Made by a program: the position numbers and the translations under genes. A stretch of 64,000 bases of DNA, from the NCBI GenBank assembly GCA_945877405.1, contig CAMCSA010000004.1, positions 1 through 64,000 on the forward strand. Reading direction: 5' to 3'. Positions within the stretch are counted from its first letter, which is position 1. Each line of letters begins with the position of its first letter. The notes below the pieces were generated by a model, which was given only the letters and a program-made list of their open reading frames with translations, did no database searches and had not been told where the DNA came from. The stretch comes from an uncultured Erysipelotrichaceae bacterium. GTDB taxonomy: Bacteria > Bacillota_I > Bacilli_A > Erysipelotrichales > Erysipelotrichaceae. Shown here in pieces: positions 36,771 to 46,777 of this stretch.

Positions 36771-37536
36771 AAAGTATTTCTTTTTTGATATTGATGGAAC
36801 ACTGACAGATGATGCAACCCATCTGATTGTACCAAGTGCCCTGGCGACACTGCATCAGTTACAGGACAATGGACACTTTGTGGCAATTGCGACAGGAAGG
36901 GCACACTATAAGGCAATGTCTTTTGCCAGAAGTATCGGTATTGACAATCTTGTGTGTGCAGGAGGCGGATGTCTTGTAAGAAACGGACAGATCATGGAAT
37001 CACTTTCCTTACCACATGATCAGGTTGTTTCCGTGCTGGAACATGCAGAAGAAGATCAGATCGGATGGCTCGTCATGACAGATGACAGTGATGAAGTGAC
37101 GATGAAGGACTTCCGGTTTCTGGAAACGGCCGGGTTCAGAAAAGAGCTGACGACGTACCATTACGATCCATCTTTTGATTTCCACGATCCTCATCCTGTA
37201 TACAAGTTCTATCTTGCCTATACAAAGGAAATGGAAAAGGATCTGCCATGGATCAATGAGATGGGAAGATTGAGGATGACTGCAGATTACTGCATCTATC
37301 AGTACGATGAAAAGAAAAAGGGCATTGAGATGATGATGGATCATCTGCAGGCACCATATGAAGATGTTGTCGTCTTTGGCGATGGCATGAATGATCTTGT
37401 TATGTTTGATCCAAAATGGACAGGCATTGCGATGGGAAATGGTGAAGAACAGCTCAAAGCCAAGGCGGATTATGTTACGGATACAAACGTCAATGACGGG
37501 ATTGAAAAAGCATGCAGAAGATTCGGCTGGATCTGA
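36742..37536 (+). CDS. Cof-type HAD-IIB sugar/phosphate phosphatase
   Basis: AGAGGAGAAGAAT selects ATG 36742 (264 aa). HAD motif I is FFDIDGTLTDD, and motif IV is VVVFGDGMNDLVMF with the GDGxND loop. Between them lies a type IIB cap. Cof-like enzymes dephosphorylate sugar phosphates, flavin or pyridoxal phosphate; the specificity cannot be read here. The gene overlaps the 3' end of the ComB-like gene by 29 bases, so both are probably expressed together. Confidence 0.88.
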   Translation: MIQPDASMHKKYFFFDIDGTLTDDATHLIVPSALATLHQLQDNGHFVAIATGRAHYKAMSFARSIGIDNLVCAGGGCLVRNGQIMESLSLPHDQVVSVLEHAEEDQIGWLVMTDDSDEVTMKDFRFLETAGFRKELTTYHYDPSFDFHDPHPVYKFYLAYTKEMEKDLPWINEMGRLRMTADYCIYQYDEKKKGIEMMMDHLQAPYEDVVVFGDGMNDLVMFDPKWTGIAMGNGEEQLKAKADYVTDTNVNDGIEKACRRFGWI

Positions 37537-37556
37537 TAAAAACTGCATTTCCATCA

Positions 37557-37585
37557 TTGTCAACAGGCAGGAAGTATGGTAATAT
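37557..37585 (+). promoter_or_regulatory. rplS promoter
   Basis: TTGTCA, 17-base spacer, TAATAT. Predicted start near 37592. Confidence 0.75.
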
Positions 37586-37591
37586 TCTACC

Positions 37592-37682
37592 TGCGCAAAT
37601 GATGCGTATCGCTGTTCCGCTGACAGAAAAATGGTCATGAGCAGTTAGATCAATTTGACAGATGTGTAAAGGAGAAAAGAAA
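37592..37682 (+). promoter_or_regulatory. rplS mRNA leader, possible L19 leader
   Basis: About 90 bases between the promoter and rplS without an ORF. Firmicute rplS genes often carry a structured L19 leader thought to mediate autoregulation. Partial stems can be drawn (for example CAAATGATGCG with GATCAATTTG) but I cannot confirm the consensus by eye. Confidence 0.35.
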
Positions 37683-38030
37683 ATGGATTTAAGTCTGGTT
37701 GAAAAGATTACAAGAGAACAGCTCCGTACAGACATTCCTGCTTTCAAAGTAGGTGACACTGTAAGAGTTCACGTTCGTATCAAGGAAGGTGCTAAGACAC
37801 GTATTCAGATGTACGAAGGTGTTGTTGTTGACAGAAACAACGGCGGCATCGGTGCTACATTCACAGTTCGTAAGATCTCATCTGGTGTTGGTGTACAGAG
37901 AACATTCCCTGTTCATTCCCCAATCATCGATAAGATTGAAGTAGTACGTCGTGGTAAGGTCAGAAGAGCTAAGCTCACATACCTCAAGGGCCTGTCCGCT
38001 AAGAACGCTCGTATCAAGGAAGATCGTTAA
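37683..38030 (+). CDS. rplS: 50S ribosomal protein L19
   Basis: 115 aa from ATG 37683, with AAAGGAG upstream. The signature sequence is [19 protein letters not shown]...[10 protein letters not shown], followed by [28 protein letters not shown]19 sits at the 30S-50S interface. In most bacteria it ends the rpsP-rimM-trmD-rplS operon; here it stands alone 30 kb away, with its own promoter, leader and terminator. Confidence 0.97.
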   Translation: MDLSLVEKITREQLRTDIPAFKVGDTVRVHVRIKEGAKTRIQMYEGVVVDRNNGGIGATFTVRKISSGVGVQRTFPVHSPIIDKIEVVRRGKVRRAKLTYLKGLSAKNARIKEDR

Positions 38031-38041
38031 TCCGGATTCTG

Positions 38042-38078
38042 AAAAGGAAGTGGTGAACCATACTGCTTCCTTTTTTTC
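38042..38078 (+). terminator. Terminator after rplS
   Basis: AAAAGGAAG/CTTCCTTTT stem around a 15-base loop with a small inner stem, followed by TTTCT. Confidence 0.8.
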
Positions 38079-38167
38079 TATATTTCTTAACCTTTTCTTA
38101 ATATGCTGTTTTGTAACCGGTTACGTATGGCTGTAAACCAAATCTTTCCTTTGCATAAAAGAAAACG

Positions 38168-38176
38168 TGCTATAAT
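38168..38176 (+). promoter_or_regulatory. Extended -10 promoter of lepB
   Basis: TGCTATAAT, a perfect extended -10. It ends only 9 bases before the lepB ATG, so the transcript should begin at or within about 3 bases of the start codon. Confidence 0.65.
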
Positions 38177-38185
38177 TTATGAACT

Positions 38186-38917
38186 ATGGAAAAGAAAAAT
38201 AACGACATCAATGAAACACAGGTCATGCAGACGCTGACGGATGCAGATGAATATGAAGATGCATACGATACGCAGGAATATGACTTTGAAGATGATCTGA
38301 ATGAAACATCCGTACTGGAAAGACTGACGGACCCGGATCTGGATGAAAAAGTCAGAAAGAACGATAAAAAACCACAGAAGACTTCTGCCTTCAAAGAGGT
38401 ACTCGGATTTCTGAAAGATCTTGCCATTTCCATGGTAGTCATTCTTCTGATCTGCAACTTTATTGTCCGCCCGGTTCGTGTGTATGGTGATTCCATGTAT
38501 CCGACGCTTCTGGATGGATCAATCGGTTTCTCCAATGTCATCGGGTTCAAGACAAAAGAACTGAAAAGATTTGATATTGCGATCATCTATGTGGAAGAAA
38601 AAAATGAATATCTTGTCAAACGTGTGATCGGACTGCCTGGAGAAACGCTGAGTTATCGTTATGGTCAGCTGTATATCAATGGGGAAGTGGTTGATGAACC
38701 GTTTTTGGATCAGGCATATGTGGAACAATGTGGACAGTATTTCATGTCAGATGTTTCTGAAATCACACTTGGTGATGATGAATACTATTGCCTTGGGGAT
38801 AACCGTCCTGCTTCTTCAGATTCACGTTATTATGGTCCGTTCAAAAAGGAACAGATCCGCTCGAAAGGCGTACTTGTTCTGTGGCCGTTTTCTGATTTCG
38901 GCCTGCATACATGGTAA
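38186..38917 (+). CDS. lepB: Signal peptidase I
   Basis: 243 aa. It is the membrane serine protease that removes signal peptides from secreted proteins. A long acidic cytoplasmic N-terminus (about 70 residues) precedes one membrane segment (AISMVVILLICNFIV). Catalytic Ser103 is in YGDSMYPTL and Lys145 in YLVKRVIGLPGE; LGDNRPASSDSRYYG is the box E region. No Shine-Dalgarno precedes ATG 38186 and the -10 box is only 9 bases away, so the mRNA is probably leaderless. An internal ATG at 38225 also lacks a good site. A terminator follows. Confidence 0.94.
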   Translation: MEKKNNDINETQVMQTLTDADEYEDAYDTQEYDFEDDLNETSVLERLTDPDLDEKVRKNDKKPQKTSAFKEVLGFLKDLAISMVVILLICNFIVRPVRVYGDSMYPTLLDGSIGFSNVIGFKTKELKRFDIAIIYVEEKNEYLVKRVIGLPGETLSYRYGQLYINGEVVDEPFLDQAYVEQCGQYFMSDVSEITLGDDEYYCLGDNRPASSDSRYYGPFKKEQIRSKGVLVLWPFSDFGLHTW

Positions 38918-38919
38918 TG

Positions 38920-38944
38920 ACTCTGCTGATGATGCAGAGTTTTT
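38920..38944 (+). terminator. Terminator after lepB
   Basis: ACTCTGC/GCAGAGT with a 7-base loop, followed by TTTTG. Confidence 0.75.
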
Positions 38945-38946
38945 GT

Positions 38947-38975
38947 TTGCTTTTGGGAAATGAATCAGCCATAAT
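38947..38975 (+). promoter_or_regulatory. Promoter of the C45 hydrolase gene
   Basis: TTGCTT, 17-base spacer, CATAAT. It ends 7 bases before ATG 38983, predicting a leaderless transcript. Confidence 0.55.
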
Positions 38976-38982
38976 GAGGAAT

Positions 38983-39990
38983 ATGAGTGAGAAAATACAG
39001 ATCAGAGATCTTCGTGGAACCCCTTATCAGAATGGATGTCTTTCCGGCAGTTATTTTCGTGACAGAGTCAGAATTGAAGTGGATGATGTTGCTTCCTTCA
39101 TGCATGATTTTCCAGACTGCTGTAAGCAGATGCAATATCAGATGGCACAGCTGAAAAACGATGTTCCGTCCTATTATGAAGAAACCATCGGCAAAGCAGA
39201 TGGACTTGGAATCGACCGGGATGTTTATATGATGCTCATGCATCCGGAAATCATGCAGGAAGGACATGAATCATGTACGACGATCATGGTTAGAAATGCG
39301 GATGAAACGTTTTCACTCTGTCATAATGAAGATGACATCTACCGCAAAGGCAATCTTGCCTTTGTCAGAGTTTTTACAGAAGATGGATGGTTTATCACAA
39401 ATGACATGTACAACATGCCATTTGGCAATGGCATACTGATCCATGAAAGCGGACTGGTCAGATCGATTAACTACTGTTATGATACAGGTCATTCTGGTAT
39501 ATCCAGATACTATTGTCAAAGACATATTGCTGGGGCAGGAACAGTGAATGATCTGAAAACAAAAGCAATGGAAATGACACCTGCTACCGGATTCAATGTC
39601 AATGTGATTGATCCTGCCTGCCACAGCGGGCAAAGCATTGAAGTACGATCCGATGGGATCTTCTGCAGGGATGTATCATCTTTTCTTGTTCATACAAATC
39701 ATTACATGTATGGTCTTCAGGAAAACATGTATTGTCAACAGCCAGGTGGCAACAGCATCTTCCGCTATGATGCTGTCATGAAGCAGATGAAAAAACATAC
39801 AGAATGGACAGTGGAAATGATGAGTGGAATTCTGGATCAGCATACGGATGATCCAATGACTTCTATCTTTCAATGTCACAGTGATGATAATCGTACACTG
39901 TTTCGATTCTGTTATGATGGATCGCTTCAGAAATCAGAATTCATTGAATATGAGCATGGTAAAACGTTCACCATGCAGGAGGGTATATGA
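38983..39990 (+). CDS. C45-family acyltransferase/hydrolase (Ntn-fold)
   Basis: The track ORF starts upstream of the promoter. From ATG 38983 the product is 335 aa (MSEKIQIRDLRGTPYQNG). Features fit the C45 peptidase/acyl-CoA:6-aminopenicillanic acid acyltransferase family, which self-cleaves before a nucleophilic Cys: the candidate is Cys in GHESCTTIMVRN, followed by the usual LCHNEDD element. Such enzymes hydrolyse or form amide bonds; the substrate is not predictable. No Shine-Dalgarno is present, and the promoter -10 ends 7 bases upstream. It overlaps rbgA by ATGA. Confidence 0.75.
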   Translation: MSEKIQIRDLRGTPYQNGCLSGSYFRDRVRIEVDDVASFMHDFPDCCKQMQYQMAQLKNDVPSYYEETIGKADGLGIDRDVYMMLMHPEIMQEGHESCTTIMVRNADETFSLCHNEDDIYRKGNLAFVRVFTEDGWFITNDMYNMPFGNGILIHESGLVRSINYCYDTGHSGISRYYCQRHIAGAGTVNDLKTKAMEMTPATGFNVNVIDPACHSGQSIEVRSDGIFCRDVSSFLVHTNHYMYGLQENMYCQQPGGNSIFRYDAVMKQMKKHTEWTVEMMSGILDQHTDDPMTSIFQCHSDDNRTLFRFCYDGSLQKSEFIEYEHGKTFTMQEGI

Positions 39991-40865
39991 GTACAAACAC
40001 GATTAACTGGTATCCAGGTCATATGGAAAAAGCAAAACGACAGATGATGGAAAGACTGAAGGCTGTCGACATGGTGATTGAAGTCAGGGATGCAAGAATT
40101 CCGGATGCAAGTACCAATCCGATGCTTTTATCCATGGTGCAGAATAAACCAAGAGTCATCATTCTTTCCAAATGTGACATGGCAGATCCCGTGATGACTG
40201 AAGCATGGATCCAAAAACTGAACAGTGAATCTACACTGGCGATTGCTTTGGATCTGATGCATGATCCTAAAAGTGGTAAGAAACTTGTTCAGGCATGCCT
40301 GCAGATCATGAAACCAAAGCGCGATAAGCAGATTGCCCGTGGCATCCGACCACGTGCCATTCGTGCCATGGCAGCAGGTATTCCAAATGTCGGCAAATCC
40401 ACACTGATCAACCGTATTGCCGGTAAGAATACCGTCAAGGCAGCAGATCGGCCAGGTGTAACAAAATCACTGACATGGATTCATGCGGATCCGCAACTGG
40501 ATCTTCTGGATACACCAGGTGTATTATGGCCGAAGTTTGATGATCCACGTACCGGTACTGTTCTTGCCATACTGGGTTCCATCAATGATGAGATTCTGGA
40601 TCGACGCATGATTGCCATGGATGCCATTCATATCATTCAGGATTATTATCCAGGGTATCTGGAAAACCTGTATGAAAGTGGAGAAGTCAATCCCAATGGC
40701 ATGCTGAAGGCAATTGCTGAAAAAAGGCATATTCTCAAAGAAGAAGGGCAACTGGACACAAGACAGGCTGCCATTACTTTCCTGATCGACTTACGTCATG
40801 GAAAACTTGGCAGATTCACATTGGAGAAACCGTATGACGAAACAGAAGAAGACAAAGATCTGTGA
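39987..40865 (+). CDS. rbgA: Ribosome biogenesis GTPase RbgA (YlqF)
   Basis: 292 aa. It is needed for late 50S assembly in Firmicutes (addition of L16 and others). It is a circularly permuted GTPase: G4 (VIILSKCDMAD) comes first, then G1 (AGIPNVGKSTLINRIAG) and G3 (DTPGVLWPKF). The INWYPGHMEKAKRQM start is diagnostic. Its start overlaps the C45 gene by ATGA, and the end overlaps rnhB by 32 bases. The order rbgA-rnhB-dprA-topA-trmFO-xerC equals that of Bacillus. Confidence 0.97.
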   Translation: MSTNTINWYPGHMEKAKRQMMERLKAVDMVIEVRDARIPDASTNPMLLSMVQNKPRVIILSKCDMADPVMTEAWIQKLNSESTLAIALDLMHDPKSGKKLVQACLQIMKPKRDKQIARGIRPRAIRAMAAGIPNVGKSTLINRIAGKNTVKAADRPGVTKSLTWIHADPQLDLLDTPGVLWPKFDDPRTGTVLAILGSINDEILDRRMIAMDAIHIIQDYYPGYLENLYESGEVNPNGMLKAIAEKRHILKEEGQLDTRQAAITFLIDLRHGKLGRFTLEKPYDETEEDKDL

Positions 40866-41463
40866 CAATACATATGAAATGCAGTACTGGAGTGAAAACT
40901 GTCTGATCACAGGGATTGATGAGGCAGGAAGGGGACCGCTTGCCGGACCGTTATCCGTAGCTGGTGTTGTTTTTCCTGTCGGGTATCATAATGAAGAAAT
41001 CTATGACTCCAAGTCACTCAGCGAAAAGCAGAGAAACAGGTTGTATGATATCATCATTCATGATGCATTATGGTATGAAATCATGGAAGTGGATGAAGCG
41101 ACCATTGATCGATACAATATCCTGGAAGCAGATCGGAATGCCATGAGAAAAATAGCCCTGGATAGCCCAGGAAATGTGATTTTGACAGATGCAATGAAAC
41201 TGGGAATCGATCGACCTGTGATTGATCTTGTCAAAGGAGATCAGAAATCAATCTCCATCGCAGCAGCTTCCATTCTTGCCAAAGTGACAAGAGATCGCAT
41301 CATGGAAATGTATGATGGCATGTATCCACAATATGGTCTTGGCAGAAATAAAGGCTATCCGACGAAAGCACACATGGAAGCCATTGATGTGTATGGCATC
41401 ACACCGATTCACCGCAGAAGCTTTGGACCTGTAAAAGCAAAGCAGATTTCGTTTGATTTCTGA
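40834..41463 (+). CDS. rnhB: Ribonuclease HII
   Basis: 209 aa from ATG 40834 inside the rbgA end (TTGGAG upstream); the track start is 12 codons earlier. It removes ribonucleotides and RNA from RNA/DNA hybrids. The metal-binding motif GIDEAGRGPLAGP with its Asp-Glu pair is present, plus YDSKSLSEKQRNRL and the C-terminal YGLGRNKGYPTKAHM...GITPIHRRSF. It is coupled to rbgA by the overlap and is followed by dprA after 60 bases. Confidence 0.96.
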   Translation: MTKQKKTKICDNTYEMQYWSENCLITGIDEAGRGPLAGPLSVAGVVFPVGYHNEEIYDSKSLSEKQRNRLYDIIIHDALWYEIMEVDEATIDRYNILEADRNAMRKIALDSPGNVILTDAMKLGIDRPVIDLVKGDQKSISIAAASILAKVTRDRIMEMYDGMYPQYGLGRNKGYPTKAHMEAIDVYGITPIHRRSFGPVKAKQISFDF

Positions 41464-41523
41464 CAAAAAAAGTATGATTTCAGATTTTTTCCTGTATTAA
41501 CAGTATACAGGAGGATTTCTGAT

Positions 41524-42270
41524 ATGAATCAAAGAGAATACCTTGCCGATCTAGCTTACGTACACAGTGGGCAATGGCCACGGATTGCGGATGCGATCAG
41601 TAAAAAACAGATGCCATACCATTGTATGAAACACGAAAACTATATCACCATTGCAGACACAGAGTACCCGGAGTGTCTGCGGAAACTGCGGTTTCCACCA
41701 TGGGTGCTGTTTTATGAAGGTGATATCAGTCTTCTGAAAAGACCGATGATGACCATTGTCGGGTCCCGTGAACTGAGTTCCTATGGGAAGCAGATGAGTG
41801 AGATGGCTGCTTCCATTCTGCAGGAAAAGTATGTCATTGTTTCCGGTCTTGCCAAAGGGGCAGATGCGGTTGTGGCAGAAACGACACTGCGTTGTGGTGG
41901 AAAGACAATTGCGGTGATTGGCAGTGGGCTTGGAACACATTATCCAAGTGAAAATGAGATGCTGTATGAACAGATCAGTAAGAATGGACTGATCTTAAGT
42001 GAGTATCCATATGCAACAGGTGTCAGAAAGCACCATTTCCCATGGCGTAACCGGATTCTTGCCGGACTTGGAGAAAGCCTGATCGTAACCCAGGCAAAGG
42101 AACACAGTGGAACAATGATTACCGTCAATGAGGCACTCAATCTTTCCAAGGATGTTTACTGTATTCCATATCCGATGGATGATGTCAATGGTGGTGGATG
42201 CAACAGGCTGATTGAAGAAGGAGCCGGAATGATTTACTGCAGACAGCAGTTACGCGATCTGCTTGGGTAA
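41524..42270 (+). CDS. dprA: DNA processing protein DprA/Smf
   Basis: 248 aa, somewhat short: it comprises mainly the Rossmann-like DprA core and lacks the C-terminal winged-helix domain. Motifs are TIVGSRELSSYGK, VSGLAKGADAVV, TIAVIGSGLGTHYPSEN and HHFPWRNRILAGL. DprA loads RecA onto incoming single-stranded DNA during transformation. ACAGGAGG precedes ATG 41524 and overlaps the arm of an inverted repeat CCTGTAT/ATACAGG (41491-41511) that could hide it. No other competence gene is nearby except the SSB-like gene at 4 kb. Confidence 0.93.
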   Translation: MNQREYLADLAYVHSGQWPRIADAISKKQMPYHCMKHENYITIADTEYPECLRKLRFPPWVLFYEGDISLLKRPMMTIVGSRELSSYGKQMSEMAASILQEKYVIVSGLAKGADAVVAETTLRCGGKTIAVIGSGLGTHYPSENEMLYEQISKNGLILSEYPYATGVRKHHFPWRNRILAGLGESLIVTQAKEHSGTMITVNEALNLSKDVYCIPYPMDDVNGGGCNRLIEEGAGMIYCRQQLRDLLG

Positions 42271-42349
42271 AAAGCAGGTGTTTACAGCTTGCATGTTTTC
42301 GTATAAGCTATAACACGGTATTTATGAAAAGTAAGAAGGAGGATTTGTT

Positions 42350-44539
42350 GTGAAGAATCTTGTTATTGTAGAGTCTCCGTCTAAATCCAAAACAATCGGA
42401 AAATATCTGGGAACGGACTATCTTGTCGTTTCCAGTAAAGGGCATATTCGAGACCTTGCGATCAAAGGAAAGGATGGATTGGGCGTTGATATTGAAAATG
42501 ACTTTGCCCCGATCTATGAGATCAGCAAGGATAAGGTGACAACAGTCAAAGAGTTGCAGAAGCTTGCTGAAAGAGCGGATTATGTATATCTGGCAACCGA
42601 CCCGGACCGCGAAGGAGAAGCCATCAGCTGGCATCTGGCACAGGAACTTGGACTTGATGAAGATGCGATTGATCGCGTCACATTCCATGAAATTACAAAA
42701 AATGCGGTACAGCAGGCATTCAGCCAGCCACGTGCGATTGATATGGATCTTGTCCATTCCCAGGAAACAAGAAGAATTCTGGATCGAATCATCGGTTTCC
42801 GTCTTTCCAAACTGCTCAAGTCTAAAATTAGTTCCAAATCCGCAGGCAGAGTACAGTCCGTGGCATTAAAGCTGATTGTTGAAAGAGAAAAGGAAATCAA
42901 TGCCTTTGTTCCACAGGAATACTGGAGCATTGATGGTGTATTCAACAAGGATGGAGAGTCATTCAATGCCTCTTTAGCAAAAGTGGATGGCGAAAAGGTC
43001 AATATCGAAAACAAAGAGCAGGCACAGGCAATTCTGGAAAGATGTCAGGGTGATTTCATTGTATCTGCAATCCGCTCCTCCAGAAGAAACCGTTCCCCAC
43101 GACCACCATTTATCACATCCACCCTGCAGCAGGAAGCAAGTACAAAGCTCTCCTTCTCTGCCAAAAGGACGATGTCCATTGCACAGAAACTGTATGAAGG
43201 AATTGATGTCGGGAATGGAGAAGAAGGTCTGATCACATATATGCGTACCGACAGTACAAGACTGTCAGACGTATTTGTAAGTGCGGCAAGAACACAGATT
43301 ACAGAGCGGTATGGCAAGGAATACCTTGGTACATATACAATCCGTAATGATGAAGGTGCACAGGATGCTCATGAAGCAATTCGTCCTACCAATCTTGCCT
43401 ATACACCAGAAAGAGTCAAGGAATATCTCAGCAGTGAACAGTACAGGCTGTATCGGATGATCTATGCCCGTGCGGTTGCTTCATTGATGGCACCAGCTGC
43501 CTATAACCAGGTTTCCATTTCTCTGGAAAGAAACGGATGCGTTTTTTCCGCAACTGGAAGTACACTGGATTTTGACGGATATCTGAAAGTCTATGGTGAT
43601 TATGATTCCTCCAAGGATGTCATTCTTCCATTGTTGAGCGAAGGGGAAGTACTGAAGGATGCTGTGATCACACCAAACCAGCATTTTACAGAACCGCCAT
43701 CTCGTTATACCGAAGCAAAACTGATCAAGGCATTAGAGGAAGATGGAATCGGAAGACCTTCCACGTATGCGATGATCATTGATACCATTCAGATCAGAGG
43801 CTATGTCACATTGGATCGTGTATCTGAAAAATCCCGTACAAAGGTATTCAGACCGACCGATCAAGGCATCCTGACAACAGAAAAACTGGATGAGTATTTC
43901 TCTTCCATCATCAATGTAGACTACACAGCACAGATGGAACAGACACTGGATGAAATTGCAGAAGGAAAACAGGAAGAAGTCACAACACTGCGTGACTTCT
44001 ATGACAGATTTACACCACTGTTGGATAAGGCATATCAGGACATGGAAAAGATTGCACCGGAAAAAACAGGTGAAACATGTCCGGAATGCGGTGGAGATCT
44101 TGTCTACCGCAATGGCCGGTTTGGCAGATTCATTTCCTGTTCCAATTTCCCGAAATGCAAATATACGGCACAGATGGAAAAGGAAGGAAAGGAAAAACCG
44201 GAACCGACTGGAAAGATGTGTCCGGAATGCGGCAGTGAACTGCTGAAAAGAAAGTCACGCTTCGGTTCCTTCTTTTTAGGATGCTCAGGTTTCCCGAAGT
44301 GTACTTACATGGAAAATCTGGATGGAGAAAGAATCTATTCCAGAAAGGAAAAGCTGAAGATGAAGGAGGAAGCACAGACTGCAGGGCTTGAAGACAGTGA
44401 AGAAAAGCCAAAGAAAAAGTCGACAAAAAAAGCTTCCACCACAAAGAAAAAGACAACGACAACAAAAAAGAAGACTTCTACGTCGACAAAAAAGAAAACA
44501 ACAGTGCGGAAGAAGAAAACGGATGAGGTGGCTGAATGA
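42350..44539 (+). CDS. topA: DNA topoisomerase I
   Basis: 729 aa with a GTG start at 42350 preceded by AAGGAGG. It relaxes negative supercoils. The TOPRIM motif is [18 protein letters not shown] and [15 protein letters not shown]; catalytic Tyr297 is in [13 protein letters not shown]. Two zinc-ribbon repeats follow ([19 protein letters not shown] and [19 protein letters not shown]). The C-terminus is a 45-residue Lys/Thr tail with repeats of TKKK, likely to bind DNA. It overlaps trmFO by ATGA. Confidence 0.97.
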   Translation: MKNLVIVESPSKSKTIGKYLGTDYLVVSSKGHIRDLAIKGKDGLGVDIENDFAPIYEISKDKVTTVKELQKLAERADYVYLATDPDREGEAISWHLAQELGLDEDAIDRVTFHEITKNAVQQAFSQPRAIDMDLVHSQETRRILDRIIGFRLSKLLKSKISSKSAGRVQSVALKLIVEREKEINAFVPQEYWSIDGVFNKDGESFNASLAKVDGEKVNIENKEQAQAILERCQGDFIVSAIRSSRRNRSPRPPFITSTLQQEASTKLSFSAKRTMSIAQKLYEGIDVGNGEEGLITYMRTDSTRLSDVFVSAARTQITERYGKEYLGTYTIRNDEGAQDAHEAIRPTNLAYTPERVKEYLSSEQYRLYRMIYARAVASLMAPAAYNQVSISLERNGCVFSATGSTLDFDGYLKVYGDYDSSKDVILPLLSEGEVLKDAVITPNQHFTEPPSRYTEAKLIKALEEDGIGRPSTYAMIIDTIQIRGYVTLDRVSEKSRTKVFRPTDQGILTTEKLDEYFSSIINVDYTAQMEQTLDEIAEGKQEEVTTLRDFYDRFTPLLDKAYQDMEKIAPEKTGETCPECGGDLVYRNGRFGRFISCSNFPKCKYTAQMEKEGKEKPEPTGKMCPECGSELLKRKSRFGSFFLGCSGFPKCTYMENLDGERIYSRKEKLKMKEEAQTAGLEDSEEKPKKKSTKKASTTKKKTTTTKKKTSTSTKKKTTVRKKKTDEVAE

Positions 44540-45834
44540 GAAGAGTCAAGGTAATCGGAGCAGGACTGGCTGGTTGTGAGGCTGCCTGGCAGCTGGCACA
44601 AAGAAACATTCCTGTATCCTTGTATGAAATGAAGCCTGTGAAGTATTCACCAGCTCACCATAGTGAAGGATTTGCAGAACTGGTATGTTCCAATTCACTG
44701 CGCTCGGATGCATTAACAAATGCAGTCGGACTGCTCAAGGAAGAGATGAGAATGATCGGATCTGTGATCATGGAAGCTGCGGAAGCTACGAAGGTTCCAG
44801 CAGGCAGTGCACTTGCGGTGGATCGTGAAAAGTTCTCACAGTATGTCACAGAAAAAATCACATCGAACCCGATGATTGAAGTGATTCATGAAGAAATCAC
44901 TGAGATTCCGGATGGCCCTGTAATCATCGCAACCGGTCCGTTAAGCTCAGATGCCATCTCTAAAGCAATCGGCAGGCTGATTGATGAAAAGTACTGTTAT
45001 TTCTATGATGCTGCGGCACCGATTGTTACCGCTTCTTCCATCAATATGGATATTGCCTATCGCAGATCCCGCTATGATAAAGGAGAAGCGGACTATATCA
45101 ACTGTCCGATGGACAGATCACAGTTTGATGCGTTTTATGAAGCACTGATTACTGCAGAAACTGCAGAAGTACATGGCTTTGAAGATGAAAAGGTATTTGA
45201 AGGCTGTATGCCGTTTGAAGTCATGGCAAAGCGTGGCAGAAATACGCTGTTATTCGGCCCGATGAAACCGGTTGGTCTCAACCGTCCGGATGGATCAAGA
45301 CCATATGGTGTTGTCCAATTGAGACAGGATAATGCGGAAGCATCTTTATACAACGTCGTCGGATTTCAGACCCATCTGAAGTGGGGTGAGCAGAAACGGA
45401 TTCTGCAGATGATTCCAGGACTGGAAAACTGTGAAATCGTACGGTATGGCGTCATGCACAGAAATACATATATCAATTCACCTGTCTGTCTGAAGGAAAC
45501 ATATCAGTACAAAAACAGGGACGATCTGTTTTTTGCCGGGCAGATGACCGGGGTGGAAGGCTATATTGAAAGTGCTGCCAGTGGTATGCTTGCCGGTATC
45601 AACATGGCACATGTATATCATGGCCGCCAGCCTGTCACGCCAGGTCCGGAAACAATGATCGGTGCAATGTCGCATTATATAACCCATGCTGATCCAGCTC
45701 ATTTCCAGCCGATGAATGCCAACTTCGGTATCTTCCATCTGAAAAATGATGTGAAGAAAAAGGATCGTAAATCAGCCTATGCACCACAGTCCATTTCCAT
45801 CATTCAGGGATTCATCGATAATGGAAAACTATGA
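44536..45834 (+). CDS. trmFO: Folate/FAD-dependent tRNA (uracil-54-C5)-methyltransferase TrmFO
   Basis: 432 aa. It makes ribothymidine at position 54 in tRNA using methylene-tetrahydrofolate and FAD. The N-terminal FAD motif is [43 protein letters not shown] is family-specific, and the C-terminal [23 protein letters not shown] closes the FAD site. The start overlaps topA by ATGA, and the end overlaps xerC by 14 bases. It is the Firmicute replacement for TrmA. Confidence 0.97.
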   Translation: MRRVKVIGAGLAGCEAAWQLAQRNIPVSLYEMKPVKYSPAHHSEGFAELVCSNSLRSDALTNAVGLLKEEMRMIGSVIMEAAEATKVPAGSALAVDREKFSQYVTEKITSNPMIEVIHEEITEIPDGPVIIATGPLSSDAISKAIGRLIDEKYCYFYDAAAPIVTASSINMDIAYRRSRYDKGEADYINCPMDRSQFDAFYEALITAETAEVHGFEDEKVFEGCMPFEVMAKRGRNTLLFGPMKPVGLNRPDGSRPYGVVQLRQDNAEASLYNVVGFQTHLKWGEQKRILQMIPGLENCEIVRYGVMHRNTYINSPVCLKETYQYKNRDDLFFAGQMTGVEGYIESAASGMLAGINMAHVYHGRQPVTPGPETMIGAMSHYITHADPAHFQPMNANFGIFHLKNDVKKKDRKSAYAPQSISIIQGFIDNGKL

Positions 45835-46756
45835 TGAAATGCTGGGAAAGTTCCTGGATGCCATGGCGCTGAAACGCACTGGCTCAAAAGATACGCAGGA
45901 TGCGTATCGAAGGGATCTTTCCCGTTTTCTTTCCTGGCTGCAGGCAGAAAGCATTACATCCTTAAATGATGTCACAACTGCAGATATCGCAGCATATCTT
46001 TCTCTGTTGCGTAAAGGCAAGATTGGAGGAAAGCCGTTATCCAATGCTTCCTATGACAGAAATCTGTCTGCTTTGAAGTCCTTTTACCGCTATGCATGCA
46101 GATCACTTGGCATCATGAATAACCCGGTTGCCAGATTTCATGGGGCTAAAATCGGCAGGCATCTTCCGGAATATCTGAGCTTTGATCAGATGGAGGCGGT
46201 ACTGGATACATTTGATCTGACTGATCCGGTTGGGGTAAGAAATCGGGCGATGATTGAAGTGATGTATGCATGTGGATTACGTGTATCAGAATGTGCAACA
46301 CTGAAGATAGAAGATCTGCATTTTGAGCAGAACTGCCTGATTGTACTTGGTAAGGAATCCAAGGAAAGAATGGTCCCTTTTTACCCACGATGCAGACAGC
46401 TGCTGGAACATTATATGCAGATTGATCGACCAACCATCATGAAACAGCAGAAGGAACATGGAATCGTATTTGTCAATCAGAAAGGCAAGCCGATTTCGAC
46501 AAGAGCCATTCAGCAGATTGTGGAAAAGGCAGGAGAAGATGCAGGTATCGGCATTCATCTGCATCCGCATATGATCCGCCATTCCTTCGCAACACATCTA
46601 ATCAATAATGGTGCGGATCTGCGTGTCGTACAGGAACTGCTTGGACATGAAAATCTTTCTACGACACAGATCTATACACATGTGGATGAAGCACATCTGA
46701 GAAAGGTTGTGGAAATGGCACATCCATATGCAGGAAAGAACAAAGATAAAAAATAG
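45821..46756 (+). CDS. xerC: Tyrosine recombinase XerC
   Basis: 311 aa from ATG 45821. It resolves chromosome dimers at dif with XerD. The N-terminal SAM-like core-binding domain is followed by the catalytic domain with Arg154 (GLRVSE), Lys in the beta-hairpin, His250-x-x-Arg253 (HMIRHS), His276 ([14 protein letters not shown]) and Tyr285. The trmFO-xerC order (codV position) supports XerC rather than XerD. In Bacillus hslVU-codY would follow; here that part is absent and a minus-strand gene follows. Confidence 0.92.
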   Translation: MENYDEMLGKFLDAMALKRTGSKDTQDAYRRDLSRFLSWLQAESITSLNDVTTADIAAYLSLLRKGKIGGKPLSNASYDRNLSALKSFYRYACRSLGIMNNPVARFHGAKIGRHLPEYLSFDQMEAVLDTFDLTDPVGVRNRAMIEVMYACGLRVSECATLKIEDLHFEQNCLIVLGKESKERMVPFYPRCRQLLEHYMQIDRPTIMKQQKEHGIVFVNQKGKPISTRAIQQIVEKAGEDAGIGIHLHPHMIRHSFATHLINNGADLRVVQELLGHENLSTTQIYTHVDEAHLRKVVEMAHPYAGKNKDKK

Positions 46757-46777
46757 CCCGCCAAAGGGTGAGCTATT
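46745..46777 (-). terminator. Terminator between xerC and the 349-aa gene
   Basis: On the minus strand: AATAGCtCaCC/GGcGgGCTATT and then TTTTTAT. It ends the minus gene and may also work for xerC, though without a T-run on the + side. Confidence 0.7.
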
